34,106 nucleotides of DNA. Origin: a bacterium. Lineage in GTDB: Bacteria > ARS69. The position numbers were made by a program, and so were the translations under genes. A model generated the notes under the pieces. It was given only the letters and a program-made list of their open reading frames with translations. It made no database searches and was not told the DNA's origin. The DNA lies in assembly GCA_025774805.1 (NCBI GenBank), contig JALGZR010000049.1, forward strand, positions 1-34,106, given 5' to 3'. Below are positions 24,721 to 34,106 of the stretch, in pieces; the stretch's first letter is position 1, and every line of letters starts with the position of its first letter.

Positions 24721-26007
24721 GTGAACGTCGTGATCATCGGCAACGGAATCACCGGAGTCACGGCCGCCCTCCGCCTGCGGGAAAGGCGTCCCGACTGCAA
24801 CATCACGATCGTTTCCGGGGAATCCACGTACCACTACTCCCGGCCCGCGCTCATGTACCTCTACATGGGACACATGACGTGGGCCGACACGAAGCCGTAC
24901 GAGGACGACTTCTGGAAACGGCAGCGCCTCGACCTGGTGCGCGGCTGGGTGACCGGCGTCGACGTCTCCGGCAGGCGGATCACGCTGCATGGCGGCGGGA
25001 GTCTCGCCTACGACAAGCTGCTGATCGCCACCGGATCGAAATCGAACAAGTTCGGCTGGCCCGGCCAGGACCTGCCCGGCGTGCAGGGGTTCTACGACCT
25101 GATGGATCTCCGGCTCCTGCACGAGAATACGGTCAGAGCCGAGCACGCGGTGATCGTCGGGGGCGGTCTGATCGGGATCGAGCTCGCCGAGATGCTCCAC
25201 TCCCGCAATCTCCACGTCACCTTCCTCGTTCGGGAGAAGTACTACTGGAACAACATCCTCCCGTCCGAGGAATCGAAGATGATCTGCCGGATCATCCGCG
25301 CGGCGGGAATGGACCTGAGGCTCTCGACGAACCTGAAGGAGATCGTCGACGACGGAACCGGTCGCGTGACGGGCGTCGTCACGGATACCGGGGACCGGAT
25401 CGACTGTCAGCTCGTGGGGCTCACCCCGGGCGTCTCCCCCAACATCGATCTGGTGAAGGACTCTCCGATCGCGACGGGTCGCGGGGTTCTGGTCGATCTC
25501 TCGCTGCGCACGAACGTGCCTGACATCTTCGCCGCCGGCGACTGCGCGGAGATCGTCACGCCCGACGGAGAGCGCAATCTCATCCAGCAGGTCTGGTACA
25601 CGGGCAAGGCGCAGGGGCGCGTCGTCGGGGACGTCCTCGCCGGAGACGAGCGCGAGTACGAACCGGGGATCTGGTACAACTCCGCGAAGTTCCTCGACCT
25701 CGAGTACCAGACCTACGGCTTCGTGAGCAACGAGCCGCGGGAGGGCGAGCGGCACCTCTGGTGGGAGCACCCCGATCACGGCCACGGAATCCGCATCGTG
25801 CACGACGGGCGGAAGGTGACCGGATTCAACCTGATGGGGATCCGCTACCGCCACGAGGTCTGCGAGCGGTGGATCCGGGAGGAGCGGCCGATCGAGTACG
25901 TCCTCGACCGGCTCGCGGAGGCGAACTTCGATCCCGAGCTCTACCGGCGCCACGAGAGCAAGATCGTTCCGGCGCTCCGGGCACAGATCGCGAGGGCGGC
26001 GACATGA
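24721..26007 (+). CDS. FAD-dependent pyridine-nucleotide-disulphide-type oxidoreductase
   Basis: A 428-residue two-dinucleotide-binding-domain flavoprotein related to NADH-dependent nitrite reductase/rubredoxin reductase-type enzymes. Seen: FAD-binding VVIIGNGITG (residues 3-12), YDKLLIATGS, the NAD(P)-binding VIVGGGLIGIELAE (144-157), and the FAD-contacting IFAAGDCAEIV near 270-280. No CxxxxC redox disulphide next to the second Rossmann motif, so it is not a classical disulphide reductase. The start is GTG 24721 with GAGGAG 8 nt upstream. It is followed closely by a membrane polyferredoxin gene, a natural electron partner. Substrate unknown. Confidence 0.88.
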   Translation: MNVVIIGNGITGVTAALRLRERRPDCNITIVSGESTYHYSRPALMYLYMGHMTWADTKPYEDDFWKRQRLDLVRGWVTGVDVSGRRITLHGGGSLAYDKLLIATGSKSNKFGWPGQDLPGVQGFYDLMDLRLLHENTVRAEHAVIVGGGLIGIELAEMLHSRNLHVTFLVREKYYWNNILPSEESKMICRIIRAAGMDLRLSTNLKEIVDDGTGRVTGVVTDTGDRIDCQLVGLTPGVSPNIDLVKDSPIATGRGVLVDLSLRTNVPDIFAAGDCAEIVTPDGERNLIQQVWYTGKAQGRVVGDVLAGDEREYEPGIWYNSAKFLDLEYQTYGFVSNEPREGERHLWWEHPDHGHGIRIVHDGRKVTGFNLMGIRYRHEVCERWIREERPIEYVLDRLAEANFDPELYRRHESKIVPALRAQIARAAT

Positions 26008-26048
26008 TCGCGTTCCGGGCGCCGATCGCGAGGGCGACGGCATGATCG
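25974..26048. repeat. Imperfect 38-bp tandem duplication at the oxidoreductase/polyferredoxin junction
   Basis: Two head-to-tail copies with period 38: one from about 25974 and one from about 26012. The best-matched core is GATCGCGAGGGCG followed by (G/A)CG(A/G)CATGATCG, at 25986-26010 and 26024-26048. Both copies contain an ATGA: the first holds the oxidoreductase stop, the second the start of the next gene. Confidence 0.85.
26004..26045 (+). other. 13-codon ORF bridging two ATGA junctions
   Basis: ATG 26004 overlaps the upstream stop as ATGA, reads MIAFRAPIARATA, and stops at a TGA that overlaps the next gene's ATG (26042), again as ATGA. It is a by-product of the 38-bp duplication. It may keep reinitiating ribosomes moving from one gene to the next; a peptide function is unlikely. 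Confidence 0.45.
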
Positions 26049-27451
26049 AGACACGCTTCCTCAGGTACGACCACGACGAGGAGAGGCTCGGGATCCCGGA
26101 GCCACCGAGGGTCGCGGGGCCGGGCCGTTCCGCCGGAGAGAAGGCCTCCGTGGCCCTGATCGCGCTCGGGCTTCTCGCGATGGCCGTCTTGCTCCTCGGG
26201 GCGCCCGGCACGGGAACCTGGGGCGGCCTTCTTCTCGCCTTCGCTCCGGTCGTGATCGGTACGGCGGGTCTGTTCCGGTTCGCCTACCGGGACACGACCC
26301 CGGGCATCAAGCACGACGGCACCGTCTTCTCCGGGGTCAAGCGGCGCGGCCTGCTCGGCTGGGGTCTCGCCGTTCTCATCACCGGGTTCTACTCCGTCCT
26401 CTACTGGACCCCGCATCTTCTCGAGCGCGCCGTGCGTCTCGTCGACCCGCTGGCGCTGGTCCTCTCCGGAAAGCCGGCGGATCATTGGTTCCTCTACGGC
26501 TTCCTCTACACCCTGGCGATCCTCGTCTTCGGCGTGCGGATGTTCATGAAGTACCGGCACAACCGCTACCAGCTCGTCCGCACGGCGTCGGTGATGTTCT
26601 TCCAGCTCGGGCTGGCGTTCCTCCTGCCCAACGTGATGAAGGCGCTGAGCGCGCCCGAGTTCTACTTCACCTACTTCTGGCCGCTCAAGTGGACGTACCT
26701 CTGGCCCGCCGGCCACGGCGTCGGCTGGATTCTCGACTCGGGAGCCCTCGGCCTGTTCCTCGTCTTCTGGGGCGCCGTCATGACGTTCATCGCCACGCCG
26801 ATCCTCACGTACTTCTTCGGGAAGCGCTGGTACTGCTCGTGGGTGTGCGGTTGCGGCGGGCTCGCCGAGACGCTCGGTGATCCGTGGCGTCAGCTCTCCT
26901 CGAAGTCGACGAGGGCCTGGAAGATCGAGCGCTGGATGATCCACGCGGTCCTCGTCTTCGTCACCGTGACCACCGCGCTCCTCTGGATCGACCACGCGTC
27001 AGGGAGGGCGCTGTTCGGGCCCCTCTCCGGCACGCTGGCGCGCGGCTACGGCTTCTGGATCGGCGCCCTCTTCGCGGCCGTGATCGGGGTCGGGTTCTAC
27101 CCGCTCCTCGGCAGCCGCGTCTGGTGCCGCTTCGGGTGTCCGATGGCGGCGATCCTCGGCATCTTCCAGCGGTTTCTCTCGCGCTTCCGCATCACGACGA
27201 ACGGCGGGCAATGCATGTCGTGCGGCAACTGCTCGACCTACTGCGAAATGGGAATCGACGTGCGGGCCTACGCCGAGAAGGGGGAGAACATCGTGCGGGC
27301 GTCCTGCGTCGGCTGCGGCGTGTGCTCGGCCGTCTGCCCGCGCGGCGTCCTCAAGCTCGAGAACGGCTCCGGCTTCGCGGGGCGGTACCCCGGATCCGAA
27401 GCCCCGTTCAAGGCCTTCGCGAAGGCGCTCGGGGAGCCGACGGTGCCGTGA
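26042..27451 (+). CDS. Membrane-bound polyferredoxin (NapH/NosR-like 4Fe-4S protein)
   Basis: A 469-residue integral membrane iron-sulphur protein. Helices lie around residues 38-80, 105-125, 150-170, 185-200, 230-258, 298-316 and 335-357. The NapH/NosR-type cysteine pairs follow helices: Cys265/Cys269/Cys271 in WYCSWVCGC and Cys362/Cys366 in WCRFGCPM. Two C-terminal ferredoxin clusters follow: Cys391, 394, 397, 401 (CMSCGNCSTYC) and Cys422, 425, 428, 432 (CVGCGVCSAVCP). The first pair has Gly-Cys where the family usually has Cys-Pro. It likely moves electrons between the flavoprotein encoded upstream and a membrane acceptor. ATG 26042 overlaps the stop of a 13-codon ORF created by the 38-bp duplication. 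Confidence 0.88.
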   Translation: MIETRFLRYDHDEERLGIPEPPRVAGPGRSAGEKASVALIALGLLAMAVLLLGAPGTGTWGGLLLAFAPVVIGTAGLFRFAYRDTTPGIKHDGTVFSGVKRRGLLGWGLAVLITGFYSVLYWTPHLLERAVRLVDPLALVLSGKPADHWFLYGFLYTLAILVFGVRMFMKYRHNRYQLVRTASVMFFQLGLAFLLPNVMKALSAPEFYFTYFWPLKWTYLWPAGHGVGWILDSGALGLFLVFWGAVMTFIATPILTYFFGKRWYCSWVCGCGGLAETLGDPWRQLSSKSTRAWKIERWMIHAVLVFVTVTTALLWIDHASGRALFGPLSGTLARGYGFWIGALFAAVIGVGFYPLLGSRVWCRFGCPMAAILGIFQRFLSRFRITTNGGQCMSCGNCSTYCEMGIDVRAYAEKGENIVRASCVGCGVCSAVCPRGVLKLENGSGFAGRYPGSEAPFKAFAKALGEPTVP

Positions 27452-27586
27452 GGGGGGGCTGTTCGCCGCCTTCATGAGCGCGATCGACGCTCGAAAGCCA
27501 ACGCGGAGGGGTCGGCCGCGCCTCAAGAACGGGCGGACTCACTTCCGGACGACCACGTCTCGAAAGCGAACGTGCACGGGTCGTAG

Positions 27587-27826
27587 AATTCGATTCGCTG
27601 CATTCGAGACAATCTCGCCGACCACGAAGCAGGCGGCTTCGCTATCTCGGGCGACTACTGCAGCCCCCACCTTGTCGGGTGCTTCATCATCGAGAACGGG
27701 TCCGGTGGATCCAACAATGCGCGAGGAGGCGGGGGGATCAACGTCCAGTGGGAGTCGCCTGCTCGTGAGAGACGAACAAGGACCGCGCCAGTGATCCGCC
27801 TGACCGATGCTATACTCTCTGGATGA
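27587..27826 (+). pseudogene. Remnant of a right-handed parallel beta-helix repeat protein
   Basis: The gap 27452-27969 holds no intact gene that I can support. The frame open from 27587 to the TGA at 27824 reads CIRDNLADHEAGGFAISG, then CSPHLVGCFIIENGSGG and ARGGGINVQWESP. This is the C-x-I-x-x-N, GG and SP-x-x-x-x-C pattern of secreted beta-helix/Por-type repeat proteins. There is no start codon, and an in-frame TAG (27584) cuts it off upstream, where the same frame still reads as plausible protein. A 24-bp direct repeat (27491-27514 and 27560-27583, 20 of 24 identical) lies upstream, 69 bp apart. Probably a decayed gene fragment with no product. Confidence 0.5.
27808..27816 (+). promoter_or_regulatory. 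Candidate extended -10 promoter for the hybrid kinase gene
   Basis: TGCTATACT combines TGn with TATACT, one base from consensus. No clear -35. Transcription would begin around 27822-27824, which is exactly at an in-frame ATG (27823), allowing a leaderless longer form, or would leave a leader of ~147 nt to the preferred start at 27970. Confidence 0.4.
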
Positions 27827-27969
27827 CAACCGCCCGCCAGTTCCTCCCGCCGGCCGGTTGCAGGGCGTGCGGTTTACAGGCTCGGGCGGGCACAGACTGG
27901 CCTGATCGATGGACAGGAGCGGGCAGGAGCAGGAGAGCGGCTGTCGAGCGACTTTGCGGGGTGCTTCTC

Positions 27970-29964
<1,995 letters not shown>

Positions 29965-29991
29965 GGGGGGCTGGCCCGGGCGGTGTACACT

Positions 29992-30015
29992 TTCCCTTCC
30001 CGATTCCCTTCCCGA
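29992..30015. repeat. Perfect 12-bp tandem duplication
   Basis: TTCCCTTCCCGA occurs twice head to tail (29992-30003, 30004-30015) in the gap between the kinase and GMC genes. No coding or regulatory meaning is evident. Confidence 0.9.
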
Positions 30016-30102
30016 GCATTCCGACCGTAGTGTGATCCGGAGACTCCCATCATTTGACCCGATCCCCTGAGACCGATCCGCCCCGGCCCACCTGACCTTG
30101 CC

Positions 30103-31731
30103 ATGCGCGAGTCAGCCGCATACGCTTCTCTGAGCACACCGTCGTGGACGCCCCCTCATCGTCTTCCTCCAGAGCGCCAAAGAGCCGTGATCGTTGACCT
30201 CAGTAGCAGGACGCGATTCTCCGGGCCCGTACACAAGAACGTGTGCGTGGTCGGCAGCGGTATCGGCGGTGGGAGTTTCACCGCTCGCTATACGCGCCAG
30301 AGGGAGGATCTGGTCATGATCGAAGCCGGGGGTGGGCGTCCAAACTCCACGATGCAGAGCGAAATGGTCGGACGAGAGTTTGGCCTGGTCATTACCCGAG
30401 AGGTTTCGCTGGGCGGCACGAGCAACGTCTGGCGGGGCCTCAGCGGTCCCCTGGACCCGATCGACTACGTGAGCCGAGATTGGATTCCCGAGAGCGGGTG
30501 GCCCATCGACTCTCGCGAGTTGAAGTACCACTACACCGAGGCCGTCAAGCTCTTGGGTTTGCCCGACTGGGCGTACTTCTCACCCGCCTCCGTGCCGATC
30601 GACATCGAGAGGCTGACTCACGACATCTCGTTCGATCGTGATCTGCTCAGGAACAAGTACTTCCTGTTCACCCGACCGCCCAAGACCTTTCGCCTCGACA
30701 TGTTGCAGCACTTTGACCGCCGTGAGGACTTGCTGTTGCTGAACGCCGTGGCCCTCGAAATCATCACCCACCCCGACGGCCGGGCAGTCGAGAGACTCGT
30801 CGTAAAAGGCCCGCGTGGAGAGTCCATTGACATCCATGCCAAACACTTCGTGCTTGCCGCGGGAGCGCTGGAGACGCCGCGGTTGCTCCTCAACTCTCGC
30901 CGTCACAACCCGAGAGGAGTGGGCAATAATCACGACACCGTGGGCCGGTATTTGATGGATCACCCCATGGGGAGCTTCAGTCAGATACGGCTTGATCGGA
31001 TCCGCCGCGCCCCCGTGTATCAGGCTTTCAAGCTCGGTCCGGGACAGAACATCAAGGCGGGACTCGTGCTGACGGACGACCAGCAACGCCGCCACCATCT
31101 GCCCAATCACTGCTTCCATCTCTGGCCTTCCTTTAGACGCGGCATCGACGATCGGTTCGAGGCGCTACGACGCGCGTTGATCACGGCCAAAAGCAAGAGA
31201 TTGAGCGCCCGCGACACACTGACGTTGCTGACCAATCCCCATGCGCTCTATCGCATCCTTTCCTTCGGTCTCCTCAGCAGCGTGCGATATAAGTATGCCG
31301 ATCTCTTCTTCGTCACCGAACAGATGCCCAACCGGGCCAGCTCTGTGCGATTGTCACGTGAAAAGGACTGCTTCGGGTACCCGATTGCGAAGATCGACTG
31401 GATCGTGAGCGACAATGATCTGGATTCGATCGTGACGTGCAATCGGCTCGCGCTGGAGGCGCTGTCCTCCCCCGGCCGTCAGGTTTCTTTTCAGAGGAAC
31501 AAGGCATCAATCAGTGAAAGTCTCACGTCCGCGGCGCACCACCTGGGCACCGCGCGCATGTCGGAGAACGAGAGAGGCGGAGTGGTGGATAGAAACTTGA
31601 AGGTGTGGAACGTGCATAACTTGTACATCTGCGATGCGTCCGTGTTTCCGACGGCCGGCAATGCCAATCCGTCGCTCACGATTTGCGCCCTGGCGCTGCG
31701 GCTGGCGGACATGTTGGCGACCAGACACTGA
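30103..31731 (+). CDS. GMC-family FAD-dependent oxidoreductase
   Basis: A 542-residue glucose-methanol-choline-type flavoprotein. Seen: FAD-binding VCVVGSGIGGGS (48-58) with Glu74 in MIEAGGG, LGGTSNVWRGLSGP, KHFVLAAGALETPRLLL, the catalytic-region AAHHLGTARM (His479/His480), and the C-terminal NLYICDASVFPTAGNANPSLT with Asn522 before Pro523. It would oxidise an alcohol or sugar; its neighbour is a glycosyltransferase, so a sugar-polymer precursor is possible. ATG 30103 has no clear Shine-Dalgarno; GTG 30187 (Val29) with AAAGAG just upstream is an alternative that removes an unconserved Pro-rich stretch. No signal peptide is seen. Confidence 0.87.
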   Translation: MRESAAYASLSTPSWTPPHRLPPERQRAVIVDLSSRTRFSGPVHKNVCVVGSGIGGGSFTARYTRQREDLVMIEAGGGRPNSTMQSEMVGREFGLVITREVSLGGTSNVWRGLSGPLDPIDYVSRDWIPESGWPIDSRELKYHYTEAVKLLGLPDWAYFSPASVPIDIERLTHDISFDRDLLRNKYFLFTRPPKTFRLDMLQHFDRREDLLLLNAVALEIITHPDGRAVERLVVKGPRGESIDIHAKHFVLAAGALETPRLLLNSRRHNPRGVGNNHDTVGRYLMDHPMGSFSQIRLDRIRRAPVYQAFKLGPGQNIKAGLVLTDDQQRRHHLPNHCFHLWPSFRRGIDDRFEALRRALITAKSKRLSARDTLTLLTNPHALYRILSFGLLSSVRYKYADLFFVTEQMPNRASSVRLSREKDCFGYPIAKIDWIVSDNDLDSIVTCNRLALEALSSPGRQVSFQRNKASISESLTSAAHHLGTARMSENERGGVVDRNLKVWNVHNLYICDASVFPTAGNANPSLTICALALRLADMLATRH

Positions 31732-31747
31732 GTCGGAGTTCTTGAAC

Positions 31748-32665
31748 ATGCCCACCGCGACGACAATGGACGGAAATGGCGGTCCCCGATCGGCGGCGGC
31801 TCTGGTGGTGCTCAGCTACAATGGCAAGGACCAGCTGGATGAGTGTCTGAGGCGGATACGTGCCGTCACCTATCGTCCGCTGAGGACCGTGGTGGTGGAC
31901 AACGGTTCCACGGATGGCACCGCGGACATGGTCCGTAGCCGCCACCCCTTCGTGGATCTTGTAAGGAGCGACCACAACGCGGGCGTGTCCGGTGGGCGCA
32001 ACCTCGGCGTTCGCTGGGTCGAGCAGCACATGACGGTCGAGTATGTGATCTTCCTTGACAACGACACGCGAATGGAACCCGACACGGTGAAAGAGCTCGT
32101 GGCGGCTGCGGCCGCCGACGAACGAATCGGGCTCGTGGCCCCCAAGGCATTTCGACGGGAGGGGGACCCGGTACTGTTTTCGGCGGGCGGAATGCGGTTC
32201 AACCCCTATACGGGGGTCGTACGCGACTTGGCCAGCGGCGAGATCGACAGGGGCCAATACGATGAAGCGCGCGATGTTCAGGCCTGCCCGGGATTTGCGT
32301 TCATGGTGCGTCGAGCGGTGTTCCATCGCGTGGGAGTGTTTGACGAGGGCTTCAATCCCTACGGATGGGAAGACGTGGACCTCTCGCTCCGCGCGGCCCG
32401 AGCCGGATTCCGCATCGTATACGCGCCCAAGGCCGTCGTATATCACGGAGGGGGTCGTGTGGGGAGGGGAATCGTCGACCACTATGAGCGCCATAAGGTC
32501 AGAAACTGGTTCCACCTGGTCCAACGAAACACGACGTTGTTGCAGCGTCTGTGCGTTCTCTGTGTGCTGCCTCTCCGTGCCTTGGGGAGACTGACCAGAG
32601 AGATCGCCAAAGGCAACCACAGGATCGTGGGGATCTGGATCAGAGCATTGCGCGAGAGGGACTGA
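31748..32665 (+). CDS. GT2 glycosyltransferase, rhamnosyltransferase-like
   Basis: A 305-residue family 2 glycosyltransferase of the WbbL/RfbN-like group. Motifs: ALVVLSYNGKDQLDECL (18-34), VVVDNGSTDGTADM (48-61), nucleotide-metal motif FLDNDTRME (102-110), ACPGFAFMVRR and the acceptor-site GWEDVDLSLRA. The C-terminus carries a hydrophobic segment with LCVLCVLPLRALG. It probably adds a sugar from a nucleotide-sugar donor to an envelope polysaccharide on the inner face of the membrane. ATG 31748 is chosen, about 10 nt after CGGAG and 16 nt after the GMC stop, so it is co-transcribed with that gene. Distinct from the polyprenyl-phosphate-type GT2 at 8670-9412. Confidence 0.9.
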   Translation: MPTATTMDGNGGPRSAAALVVLSYNGKDQLDECLRRIRAVTYRPLRTVVVDNGSTDGTADMVRSRHPFVDLVRSDHNAGVSGGRNLGVRWVEQHMTVEYVIFLDNDTRMEPDTVKELVAAAAADERIGLVAPKAFRREGDPVLFSAGGMRFNPYTGVVRDLASGEIDRGQYDEARDVQACPGFAFMVRRAVFHRVGVFDEGFNPYGWEDVDLSLRAARAGFRIVYAPKAVVYHGGGRVGRGIVDHYERHKVRNWFHLVQRNTTLLQRLCVLCVLPLRALGRLTREIAKGNHRIVGIWIRALRERD

Positions 32666-32696
32666 CTCTACGCGACAGGGGCAGATCGTGATGTCC

Positions 32697-32873
32697 AGCC
32701 CGCATATCTCACCAGCCTCTGCTGCGGCAGCGGCAAGCCGCGTCTGGCGTCGTCGTTGCGGCGCTCCCGCCCTGCGACGGGGCTACAGCCCCGCCTCGGG
32801 CGAAAGCACTCCATCTCCTCGCCAGACAAGACTATCCACAGCCCCGCGACAAGCCTGGTGAGAAATGCAGGCT
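32697..32873. repeat. Nested inverted-repeat intergenic element
   Basis: A 21-bp terminal inverted repeat (32697-32717 versus 32853-32873, 18 of 21 paired) encloses an inner perfect 8-bp pair GTCTGGCG/CGCCAGAC (32742-32749, 32820-32827). Inside that is a core hairpin CGGGGC-TACA-GCCCCG (32778-32793). The right arm contains GGTGAG and the ATG of the next gene. It could be a small non-autonomous mobile element, an interspersed palindromic repeat or a structured leader. No target-site duplication was clear. Confidence 0.6.
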
Positions 32874-34106
32874 AGAGACTCCGGAGCCGTCACTGCGGTG
32901 TGCATTGAGGTCATGAGTCCCGACATGCTCACCGCCTGGGTAGAGCGGGGTTGGATGCCCCATCTCGAGGGCCTGCGCCAGGACGGGGTGTGGGCGCGGC
33001 TCGAATCTGACACCGATCTGTCGAGCGGCTCGATATGGCCGACTTTCTTCACCGGTGTGAACCCGGCGAAACACGGCCAGTTCTTCACCCACATGCAGCT
33101 CGAGCCCGGCACCTACGAAATCGTGAAGAAGTACGCCGACGATGTTCCGTGTGAACCGTTCTGGACCGAAATCGGTCGCGCCGGCAGGTCCTGCGCCATA
33201 ATAGACGTTCCCCAGACGCGTCCGGTTGAGCCGTTCAACGGGATTCACGTTGCGGGGTGGGGTGGCGAGTTTCCCGCTTGGCCGCGCTCCTCCTCACCCG
33301 CCGGGCTCATGGCCGAGATCACGGAGAGGTTCGGTACTCATGCATTGGTGGATCAGTACCGGATGGCATTCGGACCGAAGACCGACCGGGACTTTTCGCG
33401 CTTTGCCGAGGAGTTGTTGCACGGTGCCCGGGCGAAGGCCGAAATGTCCCACTGGATCTTGAAGCAGGGTCCGCGCGATCTGTTCTTGACCGTCTTCTCG
33501 GAGACACACTGGGCGCTGCACCTGCTCTGGGATGCCCTGGACCCGAGCCATCCCCGGCATGATCAGGCACGAGCTGCCAAGTCGACGAGGACGTTCCGTG
33601 ACCTGTGCCGAATCATCGATGACGCCATCGGCGCATTGCGGCAGGCCCGGCCGGAAGCGGATCTGCTTCTGTTCTCGCTTTCCGGCATGGGCCCGAACTA
33701 CAGCGGGCGGCACGTGCTTCCGGCTGTATTGGATCGCATCGGCATGGGTCCGAGGGGCGCGCGGCGCCTCCGGCCCCTCGAGGCATCGTTCTCCACGTGG
33801 CTTCGGGCAACGCACGGGAGAGCCGTGCTGGAGGGGTCGGTGTCGGTCCGCGCCATCGAGATCATGAAGAGGATCATCCCCACACGCCTGTGGGACAAGT
33901 ACGCGCGCCGCATTCTGCACGCAGGGGGGGGCTGGAAGAGGAGTCGGGCCTTCTGTGTACCCAACGACTACTCGGGATCCATACGCGTCAACGTATACGG
34001 TCGTGAACCGGGCGGGTTGGTTGCGCCAGGTGCTGAATATGAGGCGGTGTGCGACGAGATCACCGCAGCGCTGCTCGAGCTCGAGCACGCGGAGACGGGC
34101 AGGCCG
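32864..34106 (+). CDS. AP-superfamily phosphodiesterase-like protein with degenerate metal site (cut by right edge)
   Basis: The first 414 codons of an alkaline-phosphatase-superfamily protein related to the phosphodiesterases encoded at 2840-4405 and 9405-11084, continuing past the window. The fold is recognisable from WPTFFTGVNPAKHGQF (58-73) and LHLLWDALDPSHP (218-230). Ser54 lies in the nucleophile position. Several metal ligands appear replaced when aligned with the intact paralogues: Glu15 for the first Asp, His215 for the Asp of SDRxxH (His219 kept), and Leu272-Ser273 for the DH of SDHGFG. So it may be inactive, or use another metal arrangement. No signal peptide. ATG 32864 lies 4-5 nt after GGTGAG inside the right arm of the inverted-repeat element. 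Confidence 0.75.

Noticed and set aside
27474-27794. 106-codon plus-strand open frame after the polyferredoxin gene
   Set aside because: Ser/Thr/Arg-rich with no family resemblance, and in a different frame from the beta-helix remnant that explains the same DNA.
27823-27969. Upstream ATG as the true start of the hybrid kinase
   Set aside because: The 49 added residues are Arg/Ala/Cys-rich and unlike a PAS kinase N-terminus; retained only as a leaderless possibility.

Overview
The window is GC-rich, gene-dense bacterial DNA with no RNA genes or phage genes that I can see. Three features suggest a free-living Gram-negative member of, or close to, the FCB superphylum, for example an Eisenbacteria- or Krumholzibacteriota-like lineage: predicted lipoproteins, an M1 peptidase ending in a FlgD-Ig/sorting-type tail, and several alkaline-phosphatase-superfamily (AP) phosphodiesterases next to GT39/TPR membrane proteins. 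This placement is an inference from gene content, not a phylogenetic result.

Layout. (1) 15705 down to 1, minus strand: one tightly packed run of ten genes in transcription order. They are glyQ, glyS, a PHP/DUF3604-like lipoprotein, an AP phosphodiesterase, a dolichol-phosphate-mannose-synthase-like GT2, a GT39 membrane glycosyltransferase, a YfhO-family membrane protein, an AP lipoprotein, a GT39-TPR protein and an AP lipoprotein cut by the left edge. Most junctions overlap or are separated by only a few bases, so one transcript is likely. The last eight genes look like an envelope glycan or lipid-linked-sugar module placed behind the glycyl-tRNA synthetase genes. Two of the ten are frameshifted: the GT2 by a perfect 14-bp tandem duplication, and the GT39-TPR gene by a one-base loss in a C/G run. 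(2) 15930-16265, plus: a HIT-family protein, convergent with (3) 16423-20975, minus: a secreted M1 peptidase and the 4-alpha-glucanotransferase MalQ. (4) 21193-27451, plus: PTS EIIA, short zinc-ribbon protein, eukaryotic-type UDP-glucose pyrophosphorylase, DUF3810 membrane metallopeptidase-like protein, FAD oxidoreductase and a membrane polyferredoxin. MalQ and the UDP-glucose pyrophosphorylase point to glucan/UDP-glucose metabolism. The flavoprotein and polyferredoxin form a likely membrane electron-transfer pair. (5) 27452-34106, plus: a visibly less GC-rich stretch starting with a decayed beta-helix gene fragment. It then holds a PAS hybrid histidine kinase, a GMC oxidoreductase, a second GT2, an intergenic element of nested inverted repeats, and an AP-superfamily protein (cut by the right edge) that appears to have lost several metal ligands.

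Most worth a second look: the glyQS-led envelope operon with its slippage-type frameshift, the degenerate AP-like protein with its GMC/GT2 neighbours, the nested inverted-repeat element whose right arm carries the next gene's start, and a 38-bp tandem duplication that has pulled apart an ATGA-coupled gene pair and created a 13-codon ORF in between.
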